DNA of 64,000 nucleotides. Origin: Paenibacillus sp. MMS20-IR301. GTDB taxonomy: Bacteria > Bacillota > Bacilli > Paenibacillales > Paenibacillaceae. The stretch spans positions 6,105,501-6,169,500 of the forward strand of contig NZ_CP135275.1 in assembly GCF_032302195.1 (NCBI RefSeq). Direction: 5' to 3'. The notes beneath the pieces are model-generated. The model had not been told where the DNA came from. It saw only the letters and a program-made list of their open reading frames with translations, and ran no database searches. The translations under genes were made by a program, and so were the position numbers. Of this stretch, positions 17,172 through 26,913 are shown piece after piece; position 1 is the first letter of the stretch; each line of letters begins with the position of its first letter.

Positions 17172-17304
17172 AGTTATAATAAGACCCGCTCCTACAGTTC
17201 CCCTTCGCTGATCTGACCCCTTCTGTGAATGCCCTTGAACAGATCCTTGACTAAGGAAATCTGCTTGAGGGCTATTTGTCCTGCGGGCGGGGAAATGATT
17301 TATC

Positions 17305-17334
17305 TTGACAAAGCTTCGGACTTTTGGAGAATAA
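17305..17334 (+). promoter_or_regulatory. Possible promoter of the YesM/YesN pair
   Basis: TTGACA (17305-17310) is a perfect -35 box. A poorer -10 (GAATAA, about 17329-17334) lies 18 bases on. The kinase start is 38 bases downstream. Confidence 0.4.
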
Positions 17335-17371
17335 AGCTTGGAAACGCTGCCAAGGAAAGAAGGAATTGCGG

Positions 17372-19144
17372 ATGTTCAGCAGAGTTAAGGAGCTCAATAC
17401 ACTGCGCAATCAAATATTTTTCGGATTTCTGCTTGTAATGCTGATTATTATTTCTGTTTCGGGAGCATTTGTGTATGACCGGGTCTCGGTGCTGCTGAAA
17501 AATAATTCTGAGCGGCATATCCAGCAGACGGCGGTGCAGGCGAACGGCCGGCTGGATGCGCTGATCGACCAGATCGACAGCCTGATGGAGCAGGTGGCGA
17601 ATCATCCAACCGTACAGCAGCTGCTGCTGGAGGAGCTGAACGGCGGTGAGGTGTCCTTCAATCAGCGCCAGTCGCTGCTGCAGATTATCTCCAGCTATCA
17701 GGCTTATATGCCTAGCGTAGGCTCGCTTGAGCTGTACACAGCCGACTACCGGCTATTGTTCCCGATTAAGGATGGCAGCCTGGGAACCCGGATCAATGAG
17801 CCGTACATCAGTGAGGCAAATACGCAGAAGGGCCGGCTGGTCTGGATCGGTGCCGATCCGAATGATAACCAGAGCCTGCTGGCCATCCGCCAGGTCAGCC
17901 TGATGGACCGCTGGTTCTCCCGGGGCGGATATCTGATTGCCCGGGTCCAGCGGAGCTACTTCCAGCTGGATGACCCGCTCTCCGGCAGTGACGGCGGAGA
18001 ATCCATCCTGCTGGTCAATGATGAAGGCCATCTGCTGGGCAGCAGTGAATCGCCGCAGGCTGACCTGCTGCCGCTGCTGGAGAGTACGGACCAGACGGTA
18101 ACCTACCGGGACAAAGAGTATGTGCAGGTTAAGCTGCGCTCGGAGAAGACCAGCTGGACGCTGCTGGTGCTGACGCCGGTCAGTTATGTCACGAAGGGGC
18201 TATCCGTGCTGCGGACTGTGCTGCTGCTGTCAGGCGGCCTGGGGACGCTGCTGTTCCTGGTCATGTCCTTCCTGCTCTCGACGATGATTACGAGACCGAT
18301 CATTCATCTGATCCGGGCGATGCGCAAATCCCGTCTGGGTGTACTAACGCCCAATTCACAGAAAGTATCCACCATGGAGCTGCGGGAGCTGAATTATACC
18401 TATAACGGGATGGTAGCCAATATGAATGATTTGATCCGGGTCGTCTATGAGAAGGAGGTTCTTCAGAGCCGGACCGAGCTGAAGGCACTGCAGGCCCAGA
18501 TTAACCCGCATTTCCTGTTCAATACACTGGAGGCCTTCAACTGGTCGCTGGAGGAAAAAGGCGAAGAGGAGCTTGCCGGATTAGTCGTCGTAATGTCACG
18601 GCTGTTCCGCTATATTATTGGCAGTCCCAATAATAAGGACGAGTGGGTTACACTGGCGGAAGAGGTTGAACAGATCAGGCGGTATCTGAAAATTATGGAG
18701 ATGCGGATGGGCGACCGCCTGTCCTGGAATATCCGGCTTGATCCGCAGGAAGCGGCGGTTCCGGTGCCCAAGCTGCTCATTCAGCCGATTGTGGAGAATG
18801 CTATTCTTCACGGCGTGGAGAGCCGCGTCGGCAGCGGCAGTGTAGAGATCATTATTACGCCGTCTGAGCGTACGGACTGGACCCGGGTACAGGTAGCTGA
18901 TAACGGGCCCGGTATGGATGAGGTTACACTGCGGGCGCTGTACAGTACGCTGGAAGGCGGGCCGCCGATCTCTGCGAAGGGTACCGGAGTCGGCCTGGTA
19001 AATGTCCAGCGGCGGCTGAAGCTGTACTACGGGGAAGACGGGATGGCGACGGACGGCCTGATTATTGAGAGCAGGCCGGGGGAAGGAACTGTTATTATAT
19101 TTGAAATTCCGAGTAATGGAGGATACACGTATGAGCCTGAATAA
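17372..19144 (+). CDS. YesM-type sensor histidine kinase
   Basis: 590 residues from ATG 17372 (AAGGAA upstream). There are two membrane helices (about 14-36 and 281-306) around an extracellular sensor region of cache type, then a HAMP-like linker and a LytS/YesM-class kinase domain. The phospho-acceptor is H380 in QINPHFLFNTLE. The ATPase part has QPIVENAILHG and DNGPGMDE. Its stop overlaps the response regulator gene by 14 bases. In Paenibacillus such kinases usually respond to extracellular carbohydrates and control a nearby transporter. Here only a binding protein follows. Confidence 0.93.
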   Translation: MFSRVKELNTLRNQIFFGFLLVMLIIISVSGAFVYDRVSVLLKNNSERHIQQTAVQANGRLDALIDQIDSLMEQVANHPTVQQLLLEELNGGEVSFNQRQSLLQIISSYQAYMPSVGSLELYTADYRLLFPIKDGSLGTRINEPYISEANTQKGRLVWIGADPNDNQSLLAIRQVSLMDRWFSRGGYLIARVQRSYFQLDDPLSGSDGGESILLVNDEGHLLGSSESPQADLLPLLESTDQTVTYRDKEYVQVKLRSEKTSWTLLVLTPVSYVTKGLSVLRTVLLLSGGLGTLLFLVMSFLLSTMITRPIIHLIRAMRKSRLGVLTPNSQKVSTMELRELNYTYNGMVANMNDLIRVVYEKEVLQSRTELKALQAQINPHFLFNTLEAFNWSLEEKGEEELAGLVVVMSRLFRYIIGSPNNKDEWVTLAEEVEQIRRYLKIMEMRMGDRLSWNIRLDPQEAAVPVPKLLIQPIVENAILHGVESRVGSGSVEIIITPSERTDWTRVQVADNGPGMDEVTLRALYSTLEGGPPISAKGTGVGLVNVQRRLKLYYGEDGMATDGLIIESRPGEGTVIIFEIPSNGGYTYEPE

Positions 19145-19931
19145 CCGGACAATACTGGTGGTGGATGATGAACCGAGGACGCGGCAGGGCATCAAGCAGA
19201 CCCTGGACATATGGGCGGCCGGCAAGTATGCCGTAGAGACCTGTGACAACGGGGTTGAGGCGCGCGAGCGGCTGCAGCAGGAAAGGGTTCACCTGCTGAT
19301 TACCGATGTGCGGATGCCTGAGGTAAGCGGACTGGATCTGATCCGTTCACTGAATGAAGCCGCCTGGAAGCCAGTCATTATCGTCATTTCGGGCTATGCC
19401 GAATTCGATTATGTGCAGCAGGCTATGCGGCTTGGGGCGGTCAATTATCTGCTTAAGCCGCTGGATAAATCCGAGCTTCTGTCCGTGGTGGAGGATGCGC
19501 TGAAACGGGAGGAAGAGCGGCAGCGGCATGTGAAGCTGGAGAAGCTGGTGGATCACAAGCTGCTGGAGATCGATCCGGATCAGGCGGGAATCGGGCAGCC
19601 GGTCCGGGAGGCGATGGCCTTCGTGGAGCAGCATTTGCATGAGCAGCTGACAATGGCAGAGGTGGCAGGGCGGATTCATCTGAATGCCAGCTATTTCAGT
19701 GTGCTGTTCAAGGAGCAGGCCGGTGTATCCTTCAGTGAATACCTGTCAAGGCTGCGCATTCAGCGGGCCAAGGAGCTGCTGCTGCAGACACCGCTGTCTA
19801 TAGGGGAAATAGGGGAACGCGTGGGCTACCGCACGGATAAATATTTCATCAAAGTATTTAAGTCGCTGGAGAATATAAGCCCCAGCCGTTACCGCCACCA
19901 GATGAAGGGCGGATCGCCGGAAATCCAATAA
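19131..19931 (+). CDS. YesN-type response regulator with AraC DNA-binding domain
   Basis: 266 residues from ATG 19131 (GGAGG eight bases upstream). The receiver domain (about 5-120) has acidic residues D12/D13 and the phospho-acceptor D59 in ITDVRMPE, plus the late Lys in LLKPLD. A linker leads to an AraC/XylS double helix-turn-helix (about 163-260; MAEVAGRIHLNASYFSVLFKEQAG and IGEIGERVGYRTDKYFIKVFK). It is translationally coupled to the kinase gene and probably activates the binding-protein gene 112 bases downstream. Confidence 0.94.
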   Translation: MSLNNRTILVVDDEPRTRQGIKQTLDIWAAGKYAVETCDNGVEARERLQQERVHLLITDVRMPEVSGLDLIRSLNEAAWKPVIIVISGYAEFDYVQQAMRLGAVNYLLKPLDKSELLSVVEDALKREEERQRHVKLEKLVDHKLLEIDPDQAGIGQPVREAMAFVEQHLHEQLTMAEVAGRIHLNASYFSVLFKEQAGVSFSEYLSRLRIQRAKELLLQTPLSIGEIGERVGYRTDKYFIKVFKSLENISPSRYRHQMKGGSPEIQ

Positions 19932-20043
19932 ATGTGGAATTTTAGCCAATAAGTGTGCTCTTATAAACCTCCGGATGCGATGCTAGAATTTGAATGATAG
20001 CGATTACAACGGGCCGCGTAATGTGAAATGGGAGGTTATCGCA

Positions 20044-21366
20044 ATGCCGAGGACAACTCTAACCAAAGTTCTGGCCCTGACTTGCATATTGGCGCTGCTG
20101 CTGGCCGGCTGCGGCTGGACAAGGGACGAACAAGGAATCGCAGGTGCCACCGATGCAGCGGTGAAGAAGATAACAATTCATATGATGCACGTCTGGCCGG
20201 CCGGACTCTCGGCACAGCAGAATAAGCTGGTAAGCCAGATTATTAAGGAATACGAGCAGGAGCATCCGAATATTACAGTCAAGCAGGAAGTGCTGGAGAA
20301 CGAACAGTATAAAAACAAGCTGAAGGTACTTTCCGCCTCCAATGACCTGCCGGATGTGGGGATTACCTGGGCGGCAGGCTTCATGGAGCCTTATGTGAAA
20401 GGCGGGTTATTCGCACCGCTGGATGACATTCTGGCCGGCGCACAGCTTAAGGATAAGTTCGTAACAGGCACTACGGAAGCCTATAAGGTGGACGATAAAA
20501 CCTATGCCCTGCCGATTGAGCTGAATATCTCCCCAATCTACTACAACAAGGATATTTTCGCCAAATACAGCCTTAGAGTGCCGGAGACCTATGAGGAGCT
20601 CAAGCAGGTGATACGGATACTGGAGTACAACGGGGTTGCACCGGTTGCCTTAGGCAACAAAGACCGCTGGACAGGCTCGCTGTGGTATATGTATCTTGCG
20701 GACCGGATCGCCGGCAATGCTGTCCTGAAGGAAGCGACAGTAAAGGGCTCATTCGATGAAGCCGGCCTGATCCGGGCTGCGGCTGAAGTGCAGACCCTGG
20801 TAGATATGGACGCCTTCAATAAGGGCTTCAACGGATTATCCAATGACGAAGGCAAATCGGAATTCATGAACGGAAAAGCGGCGATGTATCTGACGGGAAC
20901 CTGGGAGCTGCCGAATTTCACAACCAATCCTGATATTCCGCAGGTGTTCAAGGATCAGGTCGGATTCTTCAAATTCCCGACTGTAGACGGCGGCCGGGGC
21001 GATATTGACAGCTGGGTCGGCGGTCCAGGCGTCGGATTGTTCGTGGCGGAGTCTTCGCGGGTGAAGGAGGAAGCTAAAGCTTTTGTCGAATACTTCGTTG
21101 CGAAGTGGGGCGGGGTTTCGGTAACGAGTGCTGGAGTGATTCCGGCTACCAAAGTGGATACCTCGAACGAGGAGCTGCCGCAGCTGTATGTCGATCTGCT
21201 GAATGAGCTCAATAACGCCAGCAATATCACTTTGTTCGCTGATGTGCAGATGAAACCGAATGCCGCTCAGATCCATCTTGATATGATTCAGGCATTGTTC
21301 GGCAAGGCCGTTACGCCGGAGCAGTTCGCGGCCAGGCATAAGGAAGCGGTAGCCAAGGGTACTTGA
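20044..21366 (+). CDS. Sugar ABC transporter substrate-binding lipoprotein (no adjacent permease)
   Basis: 440 residues from ATG 20044, preceded by GGGAGG. There is a lipoprotein signal with the lipobox LLAGC, then a family 1 solute-binding fold (ITVKQEVLENEQYKNKL, LPDVGITWAAGFMEPYV, YALPIELNISPIYYNKDIF). It is co-oriented with the YesM/YesN pair and is followed by a terminator. No permease or ATPase genes follow, so it must share a transporter encoded elsewhere or serve as a sensory partner of the kinase. Substrate is unknown, most likely a di- or oligosaccharide. Confidence 0.9.
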   Translation: MPRTTLTKVLALTCILALLLAGCGWTRDEQGIAGATDAAVKKITIHMMHVWPAGLSAQQNKLVSQIIKEYEQEHPNITVKQEVLENEQYKNKLKVLSASNDLPDVGITWAAGFMEPYVKGGLFAPLDDILAGAQLKDKFVTGTTEAYKVDDKTYALPIELNISPIYYNKDIFAKYSLRVPETYEELKQVIRILEYNGVAPVALGNKDRWTGSLWYMYLADRIAGNAVLKEATVKGSFDEAGLIRAAAEVQTLVDMDAFNKGFNGLSNDEGKSEFMNGKAAMYLTGTWELPNFTTNPDIPQVFKDQVGFFKFPTVDGGRGDIDSWVGGPGVGLFVAESSRVKEEAKAFVEYFVAKWGGVSVTSAGVIPATKVDTSNEELPQLYVDLLNELNNASNITLFADVQMKPNAAQIHLDMIQALFGKAVTPEQFAARHKEAVAKGT

Positions 21367-21401
21367 AGCCTGCAGCGCGTACAAACGGGAAGTGAAATTA
21401 T

Positions 21402-21445
21402 AAGGTACTGTTCCGCCGGGCCATGGGCGGGGCAGCACCTTTTGT
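21402..21445. terminator. Terminator between convergent genes
   Basis: AAGGTACTG...CCGCC pairs with GGGCGG...CAGCACCTT and is followed by TTTTG on the plus strand. Confidence 0.7.
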
Positions 21446-21449
21446 GCAT

Positions 21450-22049
21450 TTACAGCTTGCGGCAAGAGAAACAGAACAAGTCTTCATCCCGGTACTCGGC
21501 CTGTCCGAAATGATATTTGGCAGCCAGAGCAGCCAGCTCCCCATCCTGCGGAATCGGTTCACGGGTGCTCTTGTGCCCGATCCGTGCATGATGCTCCCGC
21601 AGCCCCTGGCGTGTCCGCGAGTGGGCGATCAGGAAGAGGCCGCCGGTCTGCAGGTTCTGCTGCGCATTGGCGAACAGCATCTCCAGATTGGTGAAGTGCG
21701 GGATGCTGTTATAGATGAGTACATAATCAAAGGGGGCTCCGCCGGCGAACGGCTCTTCGAAATCGGCGCAGACAGTCCCGGCCTCCGGGAAGCTGCTGCG
21801 GAGCGCCTCCAGCATAGCCGGTGAGATATCCAGCGCAAGATAACGGCCGAGGCAGATGTTCAGGCTGCGCAGGGCAGCCGGGATAACGCCGGTGCCTGAG
21901 GCCACATCCAGCAGGCTCTGTCCTTCGCGGATACCGGCCAGTCCGGCCACTGTGGCGGCCAGGGCAATCTCTGCATCACTGTTGCTCCACTCTTTAGCCA
22001 GAGAATCGAAATGTGCCGCTTCCCGGTCTTTGTGCGGATTTGCTGTCAT
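21450..22049 (-). CDS. Class I SAM-dependent methyltransferase
   Basis: 199 residues. The SAM-binding motif I is LLDVASGTGVI (about 46-56), with the acidic ALDIS at the end of beta-2 and CADFEEPF for the adenine contact. The family covers many substrates and none can be named. A histidine-rich later region (NSIPHF, HSRTRQGLREHH) may belong to a substrate or metal site. AAGGGATG precedes the ATG. It lies 47 bases downstream of the MATE gene on the same strand and may be in its operon. Confidence 0.85.
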   Translation of the reverse strand: MTANPHKDREAAHFDSLAKEWSNSDAEIALAATVAGLAGIREGQSLLDVASGTGVIPAALRSLNICLGRYLALDISPAMLEALRSSFPEAGTVCADFEEPFAGGAPFDYVLIYNSIPHFTNLEMLFANAQQNLQTGGLFLIAHSRTRQGLREHHARIGHKSTREPIPQDGELAALAAKYHFGQAEYRDEDLFCFSCRKL

Positions 22050-22096
22050 AAGGAAATCATCCCTTCAGGTTATATTGATGACAGCCTGCTGTCTGT

Positions 22097-23482
22097 TTAG
22101 TGCGCGGGTGCCGGTGCAGTAACTGCAGGCTCCGTGTCTGTATGCTGGATCAGGCCGTGCTTCTCCCAGGCTCTGCTCTTCCAGCGGAAGTACATAATGA
22201 CCGCCCGCAGCCATTCGTCGAAGGCGGTAGCCAGCCATACTCCGGCGAGGCCGAGGTCGAGTGTGAATACGAGGAAGTAGCCGAGCGGCAGGCTCAGGCA
22301 CACCATGGATATCAGTCCCATATAGACCGGGAACTTGGCGTCGCCCGAAGCACGCAGCGAGTTGATAATTACCAGATTGCAGGTGCGTCCGGTCTCCAGG
22401 AAGAAGCTGAGCAGAATCACCTGAGCGCCCAGCATAACAATCGTTTCATTATCCGTGAACATGCCCATCAGCGGCACGCGGAATAGAATAACTACAGCAT
22501 CAATGATTACCGTGACGAGGAGTGCCCATTTCACACTGGAGAACACCCGCGTATAAGCTTCCTGCGGTCGTCTTGCCCCGACGAGATGGCCCACAATAAT
22601 TGAGGTTCCCATCGAGACAGCAACGCTGAACAGGAAAATGTAGCTGGAGATATTCAGCGCGTACTGGCGGGTAGCCATAGCTTCAGCGCCCAGATAGGTG
22701 ATGTATAAGGTGAAGATCAGCTGGCAGCACTGGTAGATCACTGATTCAAACGCGGACGGAATGCCGATTTTGAGAATTTGCAGCACATATTTTTTGGAGA
22801 GATGAATGTAGTAAGTCCATTTAACCCGTACCTCCATAATCCGGTAGAGCAGGAAAAAGAACAGGATCAGGCAGATCAGGCGGCTGGCAACGGTGGAAAT
22901 GGCTGCGCCTTCCACGCCGAGTGCCGGCAGTCCGAAATGTCCGTAGATCAGCAGATAATTGCCCCCGACATGAATGATGTTCATCAGCAGGGACACCGCC
23001 ATCGTCTGTTTCGTGAAGCCGTGGGTCCGGATGGTTGTGGCCAGCGCATTCAGCAGCGCCTGAAGGAAGATTCCGCCGCCGACAATATGCATATATGATT
23101 TGGCATAAACAAGAATATCGCCGGTTACGTTCAGTGCGGTCAGCAGGCTGCCTCCGAACAGCAGGAGAATGGCACTGAGAATAATGCCGACTGCCAGATT
23201 CAGGGTCACAGCATTACCGGTCACCCGGGCGGCTTCTTTGGGCTGCCTGGAGCCCAGATACTGTGAGACGACAATGGCTGCGCCGTTGCCGATTACGCTT
23301 AGTACGAGAATGGCTATGGTTATAATCTGATTGGCGGCCCCTACACCAGAGACTGCGTCATCAGATACTGTACTGATCATGAATGTATCCACGCTGCCCA
23401 TGAGCATAAAGAGGAACAGCTCAAGAAATATAGGCCAGGTGAGCTTGATCAGATTGAACTCCCTGGGTTTGCTTGCTTCCAT
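22097..23482 (-). CDS. MATE family efflux transporter
   Basis: 461 residues from the ATG at 23482, chosen because MEASKPREFNLIKLTWPIFLE is the usual N-terminus and AGAAGG precedes it. There are twelve hydrophobic helices in two repeats, each starting with the family pattern (LTWPIFLELFLFMLMGSVDTFMI; LKIGIPSAFESVIYQCCQLIF). These proteins export cationic drugs or metabolites in exchange for Na+ or H+. The specific substrate is unknown. Confidence 0.92.
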   Translation of the reverse strand: MEASKPREFNLIKLTWPIFLELFLFMLMGSVDTFMISTVSDDAVSGVGAANQIITIAILVLSVIGNGAAIVVSQYLGSRQPKEAARVTGNAVTLNLAVGIILSAILLLFGGSLLTALNVTGDILVYAKSYMHIVGGGIFLQALLNALATTIRTHGFTKQTMAVSLLMNIIHVGGNYLLIYGHFGLPALGVEGAAISTVASRLICLILFFFLLYRIMEVRVKWTYYIHLSKKYVLQILKIGIPSAFESVIYQCCQLIFTLYITYLGAEAMATRQYALNISSYIFLFSVAVSMGTSIIVGHLVGARRPQEAYTRVFSSVKWALLVTVIIDAVVILFRVPLMGMFTDNETIVMLGAQVILLSFFLETGRTCNLVIINSLRASGDAKFPVYMGLISMVCLSLPLGYFLVFTLDLGLAGVWLATAFDEWLRAVIMYFRWKSRAWEKHGLIQHTDTEPAVTAPAPAH

Positions 23483-23756
23483 AGTACACCTTCTTATAGT
23501 TATTGTTGCCTGTGAATTTCTAAATCTAATGTATGGTAGCATAGCTTTTGCAAAAAAGCAGCAGATTTATGAAAATACCGTAAAAAAACCAATGCTATTT
23601 TTCAAAGGACTAATCCGGGCAGTCTGCTATCCGTACAATAGTATCCTCCAGGTAACTACATCACAATAAAGTGCCTACTTCCCAAATCGCCGGTACACCC
23701 CTAAACTAAGCACATCACTTACTAAAATATATTAACGGCGAGGAGATTCTAAACTT

Positions 23757-24389
23757 ATGAAATTACAGCTAGCACTCGATCTGGTGGATATTCCGGGAGC
23801 CAAGGCCATTGTTGCGGAAGTAGCCGAATTTATAGATATCGTAGAAATTGGAACACCGATTGTTATCAACGAAGGCCTGCATGCGGTAAAAGCGATCAAG
23901 GACGCCTTCCCGGCACTGTCCGTTCTGGCCGATCTCAAAATTATGGATGCCGGCGGCTATGAAGTCATGAAGGCGGCTGAAGCCGGAGCCGATATTATCA
24001 CAGTGCTGGGTGTGTCTGATGACTCCACGATTAAAGGGGCCATCGAAGAAGCAAAGAAGACTGGCAGAGAAGTCCTGGTTGACCTGATCAACGTGAAGGA
24101 TATCAAAGCCAGAGCTGCGGAAGTGGATGCGCTGGGCGTGGATTATATCTGTGTGCATTCCGGTTATGACCATCAGGCAGAGGGCAAGAACTCCTTCGAT
24201 GATCTCCGTTCGATAAAAAGCGTGGTTACCGGAGCCAAGACTGCCATTGCCGGCGGTATTAAGCTGAGCACGCTGCCGGAGGTTATTGCTGCGCAGCCTG
24301 ACCTGGTTATTGTAGGCGGCGGTATTACCGGCGAAGCTGATCCGAAGGCGGCTGCTGCGGAAATGAAGCGTCTGGTCAGCCAGGCCTAA
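23757..24389 (+). CDS. hxlA: 3-hexulose-6-phosphate synthase
   Basis: 210 residues, a single TIM barrel of the OMP decarboxylase superfamily. Key segments are LQLALDL, VEIGTP, ADLKIMDAGG (catalytic Asp-Lys-Asp area), HSGYDHQ and AIAGGI. It joins formaldehyde to ribulose 5-phosphate, giving D-arabino-3-hexulose 6-phosphate, the first step of the ribulose monophosphate pathway used by Bacillales for formaldehyde detoxification. GGCGAGGAG precedes the ATG. It is followed after six bases by hxlB. Confidence 0.95.
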   Translation: MKLQLALDLVDIPGAKAIVAEVAEFIDIVEIGTPIVINEGLHAVKAIKDAFPALSVLADLKIMDAGGYEVMKAAEAGADIITVLGVSDDSTIKGAIEEAKKTGREVLVDLINVKDIKARAAEVDALGVDYICVHSGYDHQAEGKNSFDDLRSIKSVVTGAKTAIAGGIKLSTLPEVIAAQPDLVIVGGGITGEADPKAAAAEMKRLVSQA

Positions 24390-24395
24390 GCCGTT

Positions 24396-24953
24396 ATGGA
24401 TACCCAGCGCTATGCAGAAGTAATTGTGAAGGAGCTGCAGGCTTCCGTGTCGGGGCTGAACGCTGCTGAAGGGGAGGCCCTGGCGGAGCTGCTGCTGCGC
24501 TCCGGCCAGATCTTCGTCGCCGGGGCCGGCCGTTCCGGCCTGATGGGCCGGGCATTCGCCATGCGTCTGATGCATGCCGGGCAGAGTGCTTATGTCGTCG
24601 GGGAGACGTCCACACCAGGCATTGGTCCCGGCGATGTCCTTGTGCTCGGCTCCGGCTCCGGCGAGACCAGAGGGCTGGTAGCTATGGCTGAGAAGGCTAA
24701 GGCGACCGGTGCGTCTGTAGTGCTTGTAACTACTGCAGCAGACTCGGCACTCGGACGGCTCGCGGATTATACAGTGAAGCTGCCGGGAGCGCCGAAGGAG
24801 CAAAGCGGCGGAGCCTATACTACGATTCAGCCTATGGCCTCCCTGTTCGAGCAGACGCTCCTGCTGTTCTATGATGCAGTAATTCTGCGGATCATGGAGC
24901 TGACCGGACAGACAGGCAGCCAGATGTTCGGCAAACATGCTAATCTTGAATAG
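24396..24953 (+). CDS. hxlB: 6-phospho-3-hexuloisomerase
   Basis: 185 residues, one SIS (sugar isomerase) domain: FVAGAGRSGLMGRAFAMRLMHAG, VLGSGSGET and a C-terminal helix bundle. It converts the product of HxlA to fructose 6-phosphate. It is co-transcribed with hxlA, with only a six-base gap, and a strong terminator follows. Confidence 0.95.
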   Translation: MDTQRYAEVIVKELQASVSGLNAAEGEALAELLLRSGQIFVAGAGRSGLMGRAFAMRLMHAGQSAYVVGETSTPGIGPGDVLVLGSGSGETRGLVAMAEKAKATGASVVLVTTAADSALGRLADYTVKLPGAPKEQSGGAYTTIQPMASLFEQTLLLFYDAVILRIMELTGQTGSQMFGKHANLE

Positions 24954-24994
24954 ACTGCAGCCTATAGTCTGGTCATAATCTAACATTAAACAGC

Positions 24995-25033
24995 AGCGGA
25001 TGCTTTCCTTCACAGGAGAGCGTCCGCTTTCTT
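24995..25033. terminator. Terminator of hxlAB
   Basis: AGCGGATGCTTTCCT pairs with AGGAGAGCGTCCGCT (two G-T pairs) over a four-base loop and is followed by TTTCTT. Confidence 0.85.
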
Positions 25034-25138
25034 GCTGAAACGGATACGCAGATTAGAGGCCAGGTTAGCCGATTCACCCTGAATATGCGGTTTCCGGGTG
25101 TGTTGTAGTATGATTAGAACTGGAAGGGGGCCGCTATA

Positions 25139-25513
25139 ATGGCAACTGAGATCAAGGACCGTATTAATCTGAAGGAAATTAATTGCGAGAAGGAGCTTAC
25201 GCTCGCCGTCATCGGCGGCAAGTGGAAGCTGATTATACTGTGGCATCTGGGGCTGGAAGGAACCAAGCGCTTCAGTGAGCTGAAGAAGCTGATTCCGCAT
25301 ATTACCCAGAAGATGCTGACCAATCAGCTGCGTGAGCTGGAGGAGGATCAGCTGGTATTCAGGCAGGTGTACGCGGAGGTTCCGCCGCGAGTAGAATATT
25401 CCCTGACGGAATACGGACATACCCTGATGCCGGTCCTGCGGATGATGTATGACTGGGGGAAGAACTACGGCGAGAATGTCATCTGGAAGGATGAACCGCC
25501 TTGCGGCCAATAA
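25139..25513 (+). CDS. hxlR: HxlR-type transcriptional regulator of the formaldehyde pathway
   Basis: 124 residues, an HxlR/MarR-like winged helix: [13 protein letters not shown] (family signature), [24 protein letters not shown] (helix-turn-helix) and VEYSLTEYG (wing). A single Cys (NCEKELT, residue 16) is in the position used for aldehyde sensing in some family members. In B. subtilis HxlR activates hxlAB and is divergent from it. Here it lies downstream on the same strand, separated by a terminator. Calling it the hxlAB activator rests on context. Confidence 0.82.
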   Translation: MATEIKDRINLKEINCEKELTLAVIGGKWKLIILWHLGLEGTKRFSELKKLIPHITQKMLTNQLRELEEDQLVFRQVYAEVPPRVEYSLTEYGHTLMPVLRMMYDWGKNYGENVIWKDEPPCGQ

Positions 25514-25607
25514 TGCCCGCAGGCTCAGAACGGAATTTGTTTTGTCTTAATTGAAGCAGTACACTGATAGCGATATAGATATGGAGATAATGGAGGGATT
25601 AGTAATC

Positions 25608-26744
25608 ATGCTGAATACAGAATATAGTCCGCTGCTGGAGACGTTCCGGTTCACTGGCGGCACCGAGCTGAAGAACCGTGTAGTCATGGCGCCGATGACC
25701 AATTTCTCCTCACATGAGGACGGAAGCGTCTCCCGTCCTGAAATTGATTATTACATCCGCCGTTCCCAAGGTGCCGGGATGGTTATTACCGCCTGCGTAT
25801 ATGTATCACGCGGCGGCAAAGGCTTCCCGGGTGAGTTCGGTGCGGACCATGACGGCCTGATTCCGGGCCTGCGTGAGCTGGCCGAAGCCATTAAGGGCCA
25901 GGGGGCCAAGGCGGTTCTGCAGATTTTCCATGGCGGACGGCAATGCCCTCCCGCGCAGCTGCCGGACGGTCAGACGGTCAGCGCCAGCGCTGTACCCTCT
26001 GAACTTCAGGGCGGCGGACAGGGCCAGGTTCCGCGCGCCTTGACGGATGAGGAGATAACGGCAATTATCGCTGACTTCGGAGAAGCGACGCGGCGGGCTA
26101 TTGAAGCCGGTTTCGACGGTGTGGAGATTCACGGTGCGAACGGCTATTTGCTGCAGCAGTTTTTCTCTCCGCATTCGAACCTCCGTGAAGACCGCTGGGG
26201 CGGGGATGTTCAGAAACGCCTGTCCTTCCCGCTTGCCGTGCTGCGCACGGTTAAGGAAGCTGTGAAGCAGTATGCGAAGGGGCCGTTCCTTGTAGGCTAC
26301 CGCTTCTCGCCTGAGGAACCCGAAACGCCGGGGATCACTATGGCTGAGACCTTCACTCTGGTGGATGCGCTGACAGAAGAGGGGCTTGATTACCTGCATG
26401 TCTCCCTAATGGAGCTGTGGTCACTGCCCCGCCGCGGCACTGAGGACAGCCGTCCGCGGATCGAGCAGCTTGTGGACCGCGTAAGCGGTAAGGTTCCGGT
26501 CATCGGAGTCGGCTCGCTGTATACCGCAGCAGATGCCCTTAAGGCACTGGGCAGCGGTATCAGCCTGGTCGCTCTGGGCCGTCCGCTCCTAATAGACCCG
26601 GACTGGGTTCAGAAGGTTGCTGAAGGCCGCGCGGACGACATTGAGACCCGGCTTGACACATCAGCTCAGGCAGAGCTTGTAATTCCGGACCCGCTCTGGA
26701 ACGCGCTCATTCACACTCCGGGCTGGCTGCCGCTCAAGCCGTGA
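25608..26744 (+). CDS. Old yellow enzyme family NADH:flavin oxidoreductase
   Basis: 378 residues from ATG 25608 (GGAGGG upstream). It is an FMN-binding TIM barrel of the OYE family: NRVVMAPMTN at the first strand, QIFHGGRQ, the HGANGYLLQQFFSPHSNLREDRWGG signature and a C-terminal GVGSLY/ALGRPLL phosphate-binding part. It reduces activated C=C bonds in electrophiles such as enals and quinones. Its place between two HxlR regulators suggests induction by reactive carbonyl compounds. Physiological substrate unknown. Confidence 0.92.
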   Translation: MLNTEYSPLLETFRFTGGTELKNRVVMAPMTNFSSHEDGSVSRPEIDYYIRRSQGAGMVITACVYVSRGGKGFPGEFGADHDGLIPGLRELAEAIKGQGAKAVLQIFHGGRQCPPAQLPDGQTVSASAVPSELQGGGQGQVPRALTDEEITAIIADFGEATRRAIEAGFDGVEIHGANGYLLQQFFSPHSNLREDRWGGDVQKRLSFPLAVLRTVKEAVKQYAKGPFLVGYRFSPEEPETPGITMAETFTLVDALTEEGLDYLHVSLMELWSLPRRGTEDSRPRIEQLVDRVSGKVPVIGVGSLYTAADALKALGSGISLVALGRPLLIDPDWVQKVAEGRADDIETRLDTSAQAELVIPDPLWNALIHTPGWLPLKP

Positions 26745-26802
26745 AACGGCTGAATGTGACCTGGATGTGAACAAAATTTGATTTCTGACGGATGAATTCC
26801 CC

Positions 26803-26830
26803 AACCTCTGGCTGCAGCCGGAGGTTTTTT
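26803..26830 (+). terminator. Terminator of the ene-reductase gene
   Basis: AACCTC-T-GGCTGCAGCC-G-GAGGTT hairpin followed by six T. Confidence 0.88.
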
Positions 26831-26913
26831 GCCATATTGGCATAAACGGGCAAATGTATATATGATACAATCGTATTATTTAAGGGGACATCATAAATGA
26901 GGAGCCTACAGAG

